A DNA stretch of 64,000 bases, taken from assembly GCA_007922195.1 (NCBI GenBank), contig ML682013.1, positions 22,198,645 to 22,262,644 on the forward strand. The letters are read 5' to 3'. The translations under genes and the position numbers were made by a program. Source of the stretch: Podocnemis expansa. Its lineage: Eukaryota > Chordata > Testudines > Podocnemididae. Below are positions 45,491 through 55,470 of the stretch, one piece after another; positions within the stretch are counted from its first letter, which is position 1, and each line of letters opens with the position of its first letter. The notes beneath the pieces were generated by a model. It made no database searches and was not told the origin of the DNA. It saw only the letters and a program-made list of their open reading frames with translations.

Positions 45491-46290
45491 ATGATTTTCA
45501 GTTGGTGGAGTGCCCAGGAAACAAGCACAGACTGGTGGGACCACATTGTGATGACTGTAGGGGATGATGAGCAGAGGCTACAGAACTTTAGTATGTGGAA
45601 GGCCACTTTCCTTGAACTTTGCAAAGAGCTGTTTCAGTCACTGAAGCATATGAATACTCAATTGAGACCAGCTCTGACAGTGGAGAAGTGAGTGGCCATC
45701 ACTGTGGAAGCTAGCAATCCCAGATTGTTACTGGTCACTTCGGAATCAATTCTGAGTGGAGAAATTCACTGTGGGAGCTGCTGTGATGCAAATGTGCAGG
45801 GCTATTAAAAGACTTCTGCAGCAAAGGGTGGTGAATTTGAAAAATATGCAGGACATAGTGGATGGGTTTGTTGTACTGGAGTTCCTGAATTGGAGGGTGA
45901 GGGCGTAGCTGGGATGCATTTCCCTATCTTAGCTCCAGAACATGATGCCACAGAGTACATCAACTGCAAGGGATGCTTTTTTGATGGTCTTGCAGGCCTT
46001 TGTGGATCACAAGGGATATTTCACCAATATTAATGTGAGGTGGTCTGGAAAAGTGCATGATGTGTGTATTTTTAGGAATTCTGGTCTGTTTAAGCTACAT
46101 ACAGGCACTGTCTTTCCTGACCAAAAAGTAAATACTGGGAGAAGTTGTCGCAATCCTATAGGATTCTGTCTACCCTTTGCTCCCCCAGCTAATGAAGCCC
46201 TCTACTGAACACTTGGACACCGATAAGGAGAATTTCAATAGTAGACTCAACAAGTGTAGAATGGTGGTGAATGTACATTTGGGCATTTAA
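45491..46290 (+). pseudogene. Harbinger transposase pseudogene (HARBI1-like DDE nuclease)
   Basis: The N-terminal part starts near 45491 and contains KATFLELCKELFQSLKHMN and LRPALTVEK before a stop. The central DDE_4 part at 45942-46208 reads MVLQAFVDHKGYFTNINV, then RWSGKVHDVCIFRNSGLF. The second catalytic Asp (KVHD) is present. The first motif, normally IDG, appears as VAG near 45910, and the Glu of RMVVExAFG is replaced by Asn near 46270, so two of the three metal ligands are lost. Frames change several times. The intact enzyme would cut and integrate the element at TWA sites. Confidence 0.75.
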
Positions 46291-47674
46291 AAGGGGGATG
46301 ATGGGGTGAGAGAAGCAGGAAAGGAATGGTGCAGTTCACAAACCCTCTTTCTGCTTGTCTCTATTAGTGTAGAGCACATACTGCACCCTGTTCAACCTCC
46401 ACCTTCATTGCTCGGCAGTGGGGGTCAGTGTCAGGCTTGCTGTGCATTCTGGAGAGCTGCAGTGGGAGTCTTTCTAGCTGCTGCTATTCCTGGAGCTCTG
46501 CCCAGTGCTGAAGCCTGTTGGACTGATCCCTCATAATACGCAACATCTCCTGTTGTATTTTATGCTCCTGTTTCTGCGCTGCTTTTCTGTTCTTCCTATC
46601 CATGTTCATCTCTTGGAGAAGGACATCCTCCAGGTTCTGAACTCTGTATCAGTTGCCACAGAGGAATTCATCAGCTCACATGTTATCCCTTGATTTTTTT
46701 TTTCTTCTTATTCTCTTCCCAGTTTGGGAAAGGCACTCTGCAGGAGTTGGCTGGCCCAAGGTTGAAGAATCTACTGTAAGGCAAACAAAGAGCACAGTTC
46801 CCATTGTTAGACAGATGAGCCAATATAGTCTTTAAAAAAAAGAAACATTGTTACAATAACTCCCTTGATTATACAGAACAAGAAGGCAGAATTACATTCC
46901 AATCTGCATGTACCATTATGGTCAGACTACCATTACAGATGTGGTAAGGCAAGGGCTCTTGCATCCATTACAGAGATTTCCAGCACAGCTCCTCAATAAA
47001 CAGTTAACCAAGGAGAGGGACCATTGTGTTCCTCTTTTTTAGCCCTGAGTTTACTGTGGTAGTTGATGGGCAAAATGGATTACAGGAGGCTATGGATGAA
47101 TTAAGGCTGCAAAAAAATAGGGTGACTAGTATTGAGAATCTTAACATGCTGTCATGTGGCCAAGGAATACTGTCTGGGGCAGGGGAAAAAGACAGCATTG
47201 TTGTGTTACTGTAAAATTACCCAATCTTTCCTTGGTCACTATATGTGACACCGGTTTTCTGAGGGTAACACTGGCGAAAGGGAAGATTTTCTGCAAGCAT
47301 CGGGCCATAACCCTGGCCCTTATGCTGCTGTCCTATGTGCCTTGGTGATGCCTCCTCCTTTAATAGCAGTGTGACGTGGTAAAATCTTCTTTCATGGTAG
47401 AAGAAATAAGGTTGCCTACCCCAGAAACCTTCTGCTAAGGTATCTTAATGAAAGTTTCCTGAAGATATCCATGGAAGCTTCTTATAGTGTTAGTTTGCAT
47501 ATCAACAGCCTGTTCCTGTAGTGACTCTATGCAGAAGTTTACCTACACCCAGGAATGCCAACCCCTCACAAGAAAAAAATATTTAAAAAAAATTAAAAAC
47601 ATGACTGGGGATATAACCACAACAATGAGATTAGATAAACGCATTCACCACCTGTGCCTTTCCTTGCATTTCAG

Positions 47675-48200
47675 TCACTGACGCCATTGTGTGACCAGCC
47701 GGGCTGCTCCAGGGTGATGAACAGGTCCTGGCTGTCTGGGAGAATGGATATCCCACTCTCCTGCCCCCTTGTTCTCTGCATCCTCTTCCTCCTCATCCAG
47801 GGAATCATCAACATTCACCCTGGACTGTGATTCCTCAGAGGTATCAATACTGTGTGGTTGCATGGTGGCAAGTGGTGGGGTTTGCTGTCAAGAATTTCAT
47901 GCAGCTCCGCATAAAAGTAGCTTGTCTTTGGCCAGAAGTCAGAAAGATCCACTAATATGCCTGCCTCATCTCTTTGATTTTAACACAGCACTACTGCCCA
48001 TCCTTGTTATAGCCCTTCTTATGCATACCACTCAATATCTTTTAATAGATATCATAATTGCTTTTGCTAAGTAGGAGCTGAGCCAGAACAGACTCCTTGC
48101 CTCACAGGCCAATGAGATCCAAGAACTCAGGCCGACTATGTGCTGGGGCATGTTTGGGGAATGTGGTCACCAGGAACTGTTCAGCTGTCAAGGTTTCCAT
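47675..48200 (-). pseudogene. Harbinger Myb/SANT-like DNA-binding protein pseudogene
   Basis: A likely start ATG lies at 48198-48200 (METLTAEQFLVTTFPKHAP). It is followed by PEFLDLIGL, a trihelix-like stretch SNYDIYxKILSGMHKKGYN and VKIKEMRQAY, broken by stops. The 3' part (47675-47863) carries the acidic linker DDSLDEEEEDAENKG. The family partners Harbinger transposase by binding element ends and promoting nuclear import. Convergent with the transposase and separated from it by about 1.4 kb of non-coding interior. Confidence 0.65.
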
Positions 48201-48725
48201 TCTGACCAAACAGAAGATAGGGATTCACAATTTCCCAGGGCTTCAGTGGAAGAGCTATGTCCTGCTAACTTAGCCACAGTGCTGTAGGATGAGAAAGTCC
48301 AGAGAAACCAAAACTCAGAATTATTGGATGGCTCTCTGAGGCCAGTGAGGTTGACTTATATTGTACTCAGCCTACACTGATGGAAATTTGAACTCTAGAA
48401 TTCAATCTCATTGCTACACCACTTGTGGGGGTGGTTTTATTAAATCAAATTTCAGTGCGATTTAGGTTGACCTGGCTAACGTGTGCCAGGGGGTTGACAT
48501 AAGTGGCATTGTGATGACCTCCATTGTCAGTGTAGACCAGGTCCAAATTAAAATTAATCTGCACTAGAGATAATCAGATCTCTGAGTATTCAAAGACTCA
48601 CAAGAGCACCTGATGAATTTGGACTACTTGTTTGCATCTGTGAAGTGAGGCCTGTTATGCAGTGCATGTGTGCATGGACTTTATGCCTTTGGATGGAAAA
48701 CATAGGAGAATAAGGTCTTGTCAGA

Positions 48726-48950
48726 CCGGGCCGGATTTTCATGTTTGTAGGCCCTAGGCACTTTCACTCCGAAATGTGCAAAAAGAGGGGTAAACGCCAG
48801 TTGAATTACATCGATTGACATGATGCACTTTAAACTATTCTAATGCTGAACGAAGTGATTTTCCTTATTTTTTCTGCTTTTTTAATTTTTTCCCTCCTTC
48901 ATCGGCCATAGGCAATGTGCCTGCAGTGCCTATTGGGAAATCCGGCACTG
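48726..48950. mobile_element. hAT-type MITE, 225 bp, with 8-bp TSD
   Basis: The left end CCGGGCCGGATTT and the right end AAATCCGGCACTG are inverted repeats. Just inside, GGCCCTAGGCAC and GTGCCTGCAGTGCC mirror each other. Flanks TTGTCAGA (48718-48725) and TCGTCAGA (48951-48958) agree at 7 of 8 positions. Non-coding; boundaries are well supported. Confidence 0.75.
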
Positions 48951-48958
48951 TCGTCAGA

Positions 48959-49845
48959 TTTCTGTTGCTTCCTTTAAAGTAAAAAATGCAATAGAAACAT
49001 CCTTTCTCATGATCCTTCAGCACTTCCATTTCAGGTCCCAGGCCCAAGTTAATGCCAGGTTATTCTTAGGACTGTGCAAACAAAAAACAACTGTCAATTA
49101 ACTTATATGTAAACAAATTTAGTAAAAACATCTCAGGGAAGTGTATCTGTTTAGTGCAAATGTTGCATCTTGTAAACCTTCTTTCTCACCCTTTTTCTTT
49201 ACACATATTATTGAAAATTAGCTTTCTCAATTGAAAGTGTTATTTGATCAGTCAAGTTGTTGAGGGTTATATCACTGTTGTTAAATAGTCTCTTGTAAGA
49301 TTAAGCAAATATCAGTAAAAAGCATTTGTATAGTTATGCAGAAAGAAATATTTGCTATGACTTGCTTAACAGTTTCTAAATTGCTTATTTGATTGTACTG
49401 TCTTTTAAATATGAAAAGGTAGCTTTAAAGCAGGAGTAATAAAGCCTCTTTTTTCTTTCTACAAGTCAATTTAAGAGATGGAAGGAAGAATGTAAAATAC
49501 TTTTGGGCTGCTAATATAGAAAGGATACCGATTTTCCTCCTTTCATAAATAAAAGTGTTCTTGAAAGTGCTTATTATATTTCTTAATGTTCTTCATTTTT
49601 CTATACAGTGCCTAAAGCATACTAAGAGTTTGATACTTCAAAAATTAATTAGTGTTAAGCTAGAAAGAAGGTATAACAATTAGCTTCCCTGTCAGAAGTG
49701 GTATCAAATAGATGTGTAGGTAGAGAATTATCTCTTGCATTCAGAACTATGCATTGATACTTTCAATTACTTTTAACAGATGCCTGATCCACTAGACTGT
49801 GATTTTAAATGGAACAAGTATTCAACATTTTGAATCCTTACAAAG
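48959..49845. other. AT-rich non-coding sequence
   Basis: No gene or classifiable repeat recognised. Confidence 0.45.
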
Positions 49846-49953
49846 GTTTTCTTTTCTTTTCTTTTCTTTTCTTTTCTTTTCTTTTCTTTTCTTTTCNNNN
49901 NNNNNNTCTTTTCTTTTCTTTTCTTTTCTTTTCTTTTCTTTTCTTTTCTTTTC
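49846..49953. repeat. (CTTTT)n microsatellite with 10-N gap
   Basis: A nearly pure CTTTT pentamer array on both sides of ten N (49897-49906). The true length is unknown and the gap is probably an unresolved repeat. The minus-strand lysine/glutamate frame is an artefact. Confidence 0.95.
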
Positions 49954-50552
49954 AGAGACACACTATTTGATTTAAGACTTCATGTTAGTAGTTGTAAACC
50001 ATAATAAACTGCAAATACTCCTTTGTATTTGGTGGAACTCCAGAGGTGTGGTGGTTTTTTTCTTTAGATATGAGCTTTCTGATACTTATATCAGCAGAGA
50101 GGACTATCCATCCATGGATTCTGGTGTGAAGAGGGCTATGTAACTTCCATGTATGCTCCCTTTTCTCACGTGCAATGTCAAAACCCTTCTAAATGGATTC
50201 AGACTTCACAGGAGGAGGATGGCAGTGCAGATCTCCACTTCAGTGGTGCAACTCAATCCAAAACATTGGGAGCAAATGGTGTGTAAGGTATACTTCTTGT
50301 AGCTTTCAATTCTTAGCCTCTGAATTATCTGCCAAGAGACCTCTGTGTCTTGGAAGTGCCTTCTTCAGCATCTGGCAGCATAGGTTCTACAGAAGCTACA
50401 GGGAGCGAGTGGCAAGGTGGACCTCAGCATTTTCGGTATGTCCAACAGAAAAAAAATGTTAATTGAGCCCCAAACATCTGATTCCTGCACACCAGCTGTC
50501 AAAGATTTAGAGGGAGCATTAGTGAGATGACACATTAATACACATCTCTGAT

Positions 50553-51640
50553 TAGTGGTTCCCAACCTTTTTGGCTTGAGGCCACAGATATAATTTTTAC
50601 AACCTTGAAGGCCACCAGTCTCTGCCAGCAGGATCTCCTTCCACTGCAGTCAGACAGAAGAGTTCAGCGAGGAGACTGTTTCCTCACTGATGGTCCATCT
50701 CCCTGGCTACAGAAGGGAAACTGCAGATGTCCTGTAACTCTGTATGTTCCAAGGCAGTGGCAGGAGATCAAAACTCAGTGCTCCCCTCCATCTGGCTCCA
50801 GCAGGGATGGATTACCACATGGGCCTCTGAGGCCTATGCTCAGCAACTCCCACACTGGGGGGGCCCTCAGAGGTGAGGGCCCCTGCCCTACCAACCCTGA
50901 GTGGGATAGTGGGGCTACCCCGGATAAGAGGCCCAGGCTCTGTGATCTCACCTCAGTCCTGGGCCAGCTGGCTGGTCCACCCCTAGGAGCAGGGCAGGCT
51001 GGCCCGTGGTTACTTCACTCTGTGAGCGGGGCCAGCTGACAGGCTGTACAGCTTCTGACATAGCTTTTAAGGGCCTGTAGTTATAGAGATTCACCATGGA
51101 AGTCATACAATGCACCAGCTGACCCTGTTGCCCCCAGTGGCAGAGCTGCTGAATCAGGGCTGCACTGGGTGCAGAGGGCAGCTTGTGGGGCCAGTCCCTT
51201 TTCCCTGAGCGCTGGACTGCCAACAGGCCATCATGGTGGGGTGCTGGGGCCCCAGACTGGAGTGAGTCCACAAGTGGGCTGGGGCCCCAGGCTCGAAGGG
51301 GGCCACTGGTGGGGGTCTCGGGCCCCAAGCTGTGGGGGACCACCAGTGGAGGGTTGCCTAGGGCTTTGGAGCCCTTTAATATGGTCCTGAGTACCAGCAG
51401 GCACCCCTGCACCTAGGAACCCAAGCAGAGCACTTTGCTTTCGGGCTGGTGTCGGTGGAGGGGAACACTGATTTCCCTTTCATCTCGCTCCAGAAGGGAC
51501 CCCAGTGCCTATGGACCCATGCAGAGAACTTTGCAGTACTCCCAGCTATAGCCAGTGAGAGGGGAGTGCTGATCTCCCATGCCATTGGCTGCAGCAAGGA
51601 TTGACCACGTACTTATCACTCACTCCTGTGAGGTAGGTGA
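50553..51640. mobile_element. GC-rich block with hAT-like left end
   Basis: It begins TAGTGGTTCCCAACCTTTTT, a common hAT terminus, followed by TTGAGGCCACAG. The interior has recurring TGGGGCCCCAGGCT, GGACCACCAGTGG and CTCCAGCAGGGATGGATTACC-type words and long overlapping open frames on both strands that cannot both be genes. A matching right terminus was not found, so this could be a truncated hAT joined to another GC-rich repeat. Confidence 0.4.
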
Positions 51641-52844
51641 CTACCAGTGTCCTTGTTAGAGATGTGTGGAAATCAAATCAGACAGACTTTAAAAGGCCAC
51701 AGAGGAAACTGGTCTCAGTTTTACCAGAATGCCTAAGTCTCACACGTTGAGCCTTCCACACTGCTTATGATGTTATTGTGCTACCTTCTCCCCCTGGTGA
51801 AACATGCAAGCAAATGTCACATTGGCTGCTAAGCAGTGGAGCCATCTCCATTTCTGGCAGTCATTTGTGTGGGGTCTAAGGATGGCCAGAGTTCCTTCAG
51901 CAGAAGCCAAATAGAGCATCCCATCATAGGCATGAATTGACTTGGATTCCTTCTAGGAAATCAAGATTTCTGGCCCTCTTTTCAAGGTTTCCAAGCCCTA
52001 GCACTGAGCCCTGTAACTAGGGTGATGAATATATGACCTTTATTAAAAATCCATGAATAACTTTGAATTCCAAGAATCTGTACGTCTGTTATACTGAAGG
52101 CTTGTTTCACAAAGGAAAGTGCTTAAAAATGCAGTGCAGAGCTTCTCCTTTTTCTCTTTCTTTAGGCTCCTCTTAAATCAAGGATGCTTGTGTGGATATA
52201 GTTTTGTGGGATCCTGAGGGCAGCTCTGGCAAGAGGGCCAAGCAGCAATGCCAAGGCAAAGTGGCTGTCTGAGGATATCTTTTTTTTCCCTTCATGTCTG
52301 TGGAGTTGAGGGACCAAATCATTTTGCATGTGGTGGGGATGAATGGAGGAGTTGGAAGACAGTCGAATAGGCTACTATAGGGTCCTTTTCTCCTCTCAGT
52401 TCAATCTGGTTTTTATATTAAAATTAATTCAGTATAAAACCCAGAACTTACCTACACTATTGTATGTACCATCAAAATAATTTAACAAGGTCAAGAGCTG
52501 TAACAATCATTTTTTTGGACACTGCTACAGGTGAGGGCAGAAAATTGTCAAGGCAGCATTGTCAATAAAAAAGCCTAGATGAACATAAACAAAATAATAG
52601 TAAGAGGAATAGCCTAGAGCTTCATATAAAATTTGAAAATTCAGCAGAATTTATCTAGATGGTTGGGTGAATTTAAAATCGAGAAAGTTTTGATATTGAA
52701 TGGAAGGATGCTAGGCCAACTCTGCCCTCAAGCAATCGGATTGCATGAATTTAAGTAACAGCAGAATCTGAACCATTACTGTAAAAAGAGTGATAGGAGG
52801 ATTCTGTAATCAACAAATGGAAAGCATTTCTACAGGACGTCACT
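51641..52844. other. Non-coding sequence, nothing recognised
   Basis: AT-rich with no domain-bearing open frame. Confidence 0.4.
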
Positions 52845-52956
52845 GGGTCAAATGCTGTTCTCACTTAGGCTGGTGTATATCTGGAATATTTACTTAAGAT
52901 CAGTTGACTTCATGGAGTTCCTTCAGACTTTATACCAGTGTTGGTGAGATGCATTT
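52845..52956. repeat. Near-palindromic amniote repeat
   Basis: GGGTCAAATGCTGTTCTCAC ... GGCTGGTGTATATCTGG and the return TATACCAGTGTTGGTGAGATGCATTTT form long imperfect arms around TTGACTTCATGG. It is the type GGGTCAAATTCTGCTCTCAG ... ACACTGGTGTAAAT, common in amniotes. Confidence 0.6.
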
Positions 52957-53910
52957 TGCAAAGTGTATTCTAATTTTAAAAGCAGAGCGAATATAAAAAC
53001 TGAAGGGATGTGGATATTTAAACTGGTGGGTAATTTACTTAATTCTCCCATTCTGTAACACCATTAGGATTTATATTTATGTAGTGATCCCTGGATGTCT
53101 AGGAGATATTTTTCTGTTGGTAAAATCACGTGGGTAGTGATGATAAATTCACCAGAGAGTATCTGTGGTAGCTAGCCATTCACAATACTGTACTCTATCT
53201 GTGGTGCTAAACTGAAAATAATAAATGAAGCATGTTAATTCTTAGTGTGAACAGGTGATGAACTGGTTGGATCATTAGTACTTTACATCAATAAATAGCC
53301 AGTAGAATGATTTTCATAATCGTCACAGGGAATATGGATATGGCATTGTCAGTGAAGTAGTAAAAGTTTGCAAGTGAATGGATAAGTGATAGTAGAGAGA
53401 AGACTCATTATGTTCTATTTTTCTTTTGTTGAGTCTGCAAGCATATTAACTATTTAAATTAGCTGATTTTAAAGGTGACTTGCTGTTATTTTTCTACAGA
53501 AAACTACTGTCTTTAAATTTTTTTTGAAAAAGAAGTGAATAATAATTCTTTTGAAAAAAGTAATGTGTGCATCAGTAGAACAAGATAATTTCAATATCTC
53601 AAATAGCAGTGACAGTTTCATGTGTAAATCTGTGTAGTGATACTTGCCTTCTCATACTCCATTCACATGGAGTTAACTTTGGATAGTCCACGTGGTACGT
53701 ATCATTCAGTGTTAACATGTTGCACTTTATAGCTAAGCAGCACATTTAATATATTTTCACAGTCATTTTAAATGGAAGTGTGCATAGTGTTAGATGCATG
53801 TATACCTGCAATTACTATGCATTGAAAATCAAATGGGCTTGACTTAACCATTCTACAATACCTCATTGCTATTGGTCATGTAGCATCAGCTTAATGAAAA
53901 TGGAAATAAA

Positions 53911-53975
53911 GGGTCAAATTCTGCCACTGTAAATCCAAATCAGTAGAGCTCCTCCTGTGCCAATCCTATTTTTTC
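53911..53975. repeat. Half of a near-palindromic amniote repeat
   Basis: GGGTCAAATTCTGCCACTGT and AAATCCAAATCAGTAGAGCTCC match one arm of the family at 52845; the return arm is absent or decayed. Confidence 0.4.
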
Positions 53976-54145
53976 TAAGAAAGTGTTCAGGGGTGTGCTA
54001 GGGTGAAGAAGACCCCTGCATTGAGAAGGATATTTATGTGGGGAAGGATAAAAGACATACAGTGAGAATGAGGTAAAGCTAAGAGGTGGGAGACAGTGTA
54101 AAAGACATGGTGTAGGAGAGGCAAGAGTGACACTGTTGGTGGAAT

Positions 54146-54257
54146 AAAATAAGCAAAGCGTCCTGTGGTACTTAAAGATTAAATCTGTTAGTCTTTAAGT
54201 GCTGCAGGACTGCTTGCTTATTTTGCTGAACTAGACTAACACAGCTACCCCTTTGGA
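54146..54257. mobile_element. 112-bp fold-back Penelope-derived insertion with perfect 14-bp TSD
   Basis: ACTGTTGGTGGAAT occurs at 54132-54145 and again at 54258-54271. Between them the short left arm AAGCAAAGCGTCCTGTGG ... CTTAAAGATTAA turns into TTAGTCTTTAAGTGCTGCAGG ... CTTGCTTATTTTGC and continues to the outer edge AGACTAACACAGCTACCCCTTTGG. The longer arm is on the right here, opposite to the other copies, so orientation is reversed. It is far too short to encode anything. Confidence 0.85.
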
Positions 54258-55254
54258 ACTGTTGGTGGAATTGGAAGGGGCAGAATGGTTCTGGGTACTC
54301 CAACAGTGGCCAAATTTCTAGTAGTAGTACTTTAACTCTTGGGCTAAGAGAACAGAAGCAACTATGCTTTTTGGAAGGAGAGTACTGAGAGCTTGGACCT
54401 GGGGAAAAGTAAGATTCCCTGTCTACTGTGTGTGCTGTATGTGACAGACCAACTGATTTGGAAAGTGGTTTTGGGAGGAATGCAATGGAATGAATCAGAA
54501 AGAAGTGTTGTAAAGCAGTGTGAGAAGGAGGACGGAGTTGTAGAAAGTAATTGAATGAAAAAGAAGATCTGATCTGAAGAGAAATCAACTTAAAATACAG
54601 TTCCTCCTGTCTCTGGTGATTGGTGCCTGGTCCTGTAACTCATATGATTCCAGTAATTATCAAATAACCTTTAGTGACTTTAGCTTCTACAGCCCACTCT
54701 TCAATGACACTGTGAAGTGCTTGGCTACTGTTCCACAACCAATTTAGGAAATGTTTGATGGTATCTTGTATATAGGAAAAAGATTTCAAGGCATATGCAA
54801 AATCTGAGTCCCAGCTGTACATTGCATCATTAAAACTTGTATCAGAATGATAAAAGCCTAAGCAAAAAGTTCTCTACAAAGGTATAACCTCATGTAACTT
54901 TCTTGGAAAATCGAATGAATCTTCAGTTGTAGCAGGAAGTAAACAGTATGTGGAAGAGACAGTGAGAAATGATACCAAAAAATAAAATCACAGATATACA
55001 GAAGAAGTGTACCACAGGATGTAAGATCTTTGATAAAAGGGTACATAATGCTAAACAAAAAGGGCATAGTGTACAGCCGTTTGATAAAAATTAAATCCAT
55101 TAATTAAAAATTAGAGAAAATAAATGATTGAAAAGTACAATCCATATCAGCCATCTAGAAAAACTTGTCCATGAAACAAATTCTCAGAATGTTATTATAT
55201 TCTAAACAATATAGTACACTTATGAAAAATGTTCTGGAACCCCAGAAATAAAGA

Positions 55255-55395
55255 AAGAGAACATTTTATTTATTAGCAGTAGCATTATTGTAGCACCTAG
55301 AAATGCCAGTCACATGTCTGGACCCCATTATGCTAAACGCTATACAAAATGCAGAACAAAAAATTGCTCTTACCCCTGAAGTGCTTACAATCTGT
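55255..55395 (-). mobile_element. CORE-SINE (MIR/L3-like) tail fragment, minus strand
   Basis: TTATTGTAGCACCTAGAAATGCC, GTCTGGACCCCATTATGCTA, AACGCTATACAAAATGCAGAAC and GAAGTGCTTACAATCTG are the reverse complement of the tail also seen at 38220-38300 (GTAAGCTCTTT ... TACAGCGCCTAGCACAATGGGG). Confidence 0.6.
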
Positions 55396-55470
55396 TGCCT
55401 CTTGTCTTACCATTAGAAAGAAACAGAGTAGGAGAGTGCAAGGAAAGAACGAGACAGTATGATCAGCATA

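Larger units (their letters stand above)
45131..48545 (+). mobile_element. Decayed autonomous PIF/Harbinger transposon
   Basis: About 3.4 kb holding two convergent gene relics: a DDE transposase on the plus strand (45491-46290) and a Myb/SANT-like protein on the minus strand (47675-48200). The right terminus is near CAGTGTAGACCAGG (48530-48543). The left end is indistinct; CAGTGCACTGTAGGTAGCTA near 45161 is a phrase usual in its 5' region. Two-gene architecture with a Myb-like partner is established for Harbinger. Many stops and frameshifts. Confidence 0.7.

Noticed and set aside
50605..51412. Overlapping 144- and 154-codon frames on opposite strands
   Set aside because: Both are due to GC-rich repeat composition; the strands cannot both code and no domain is visible.
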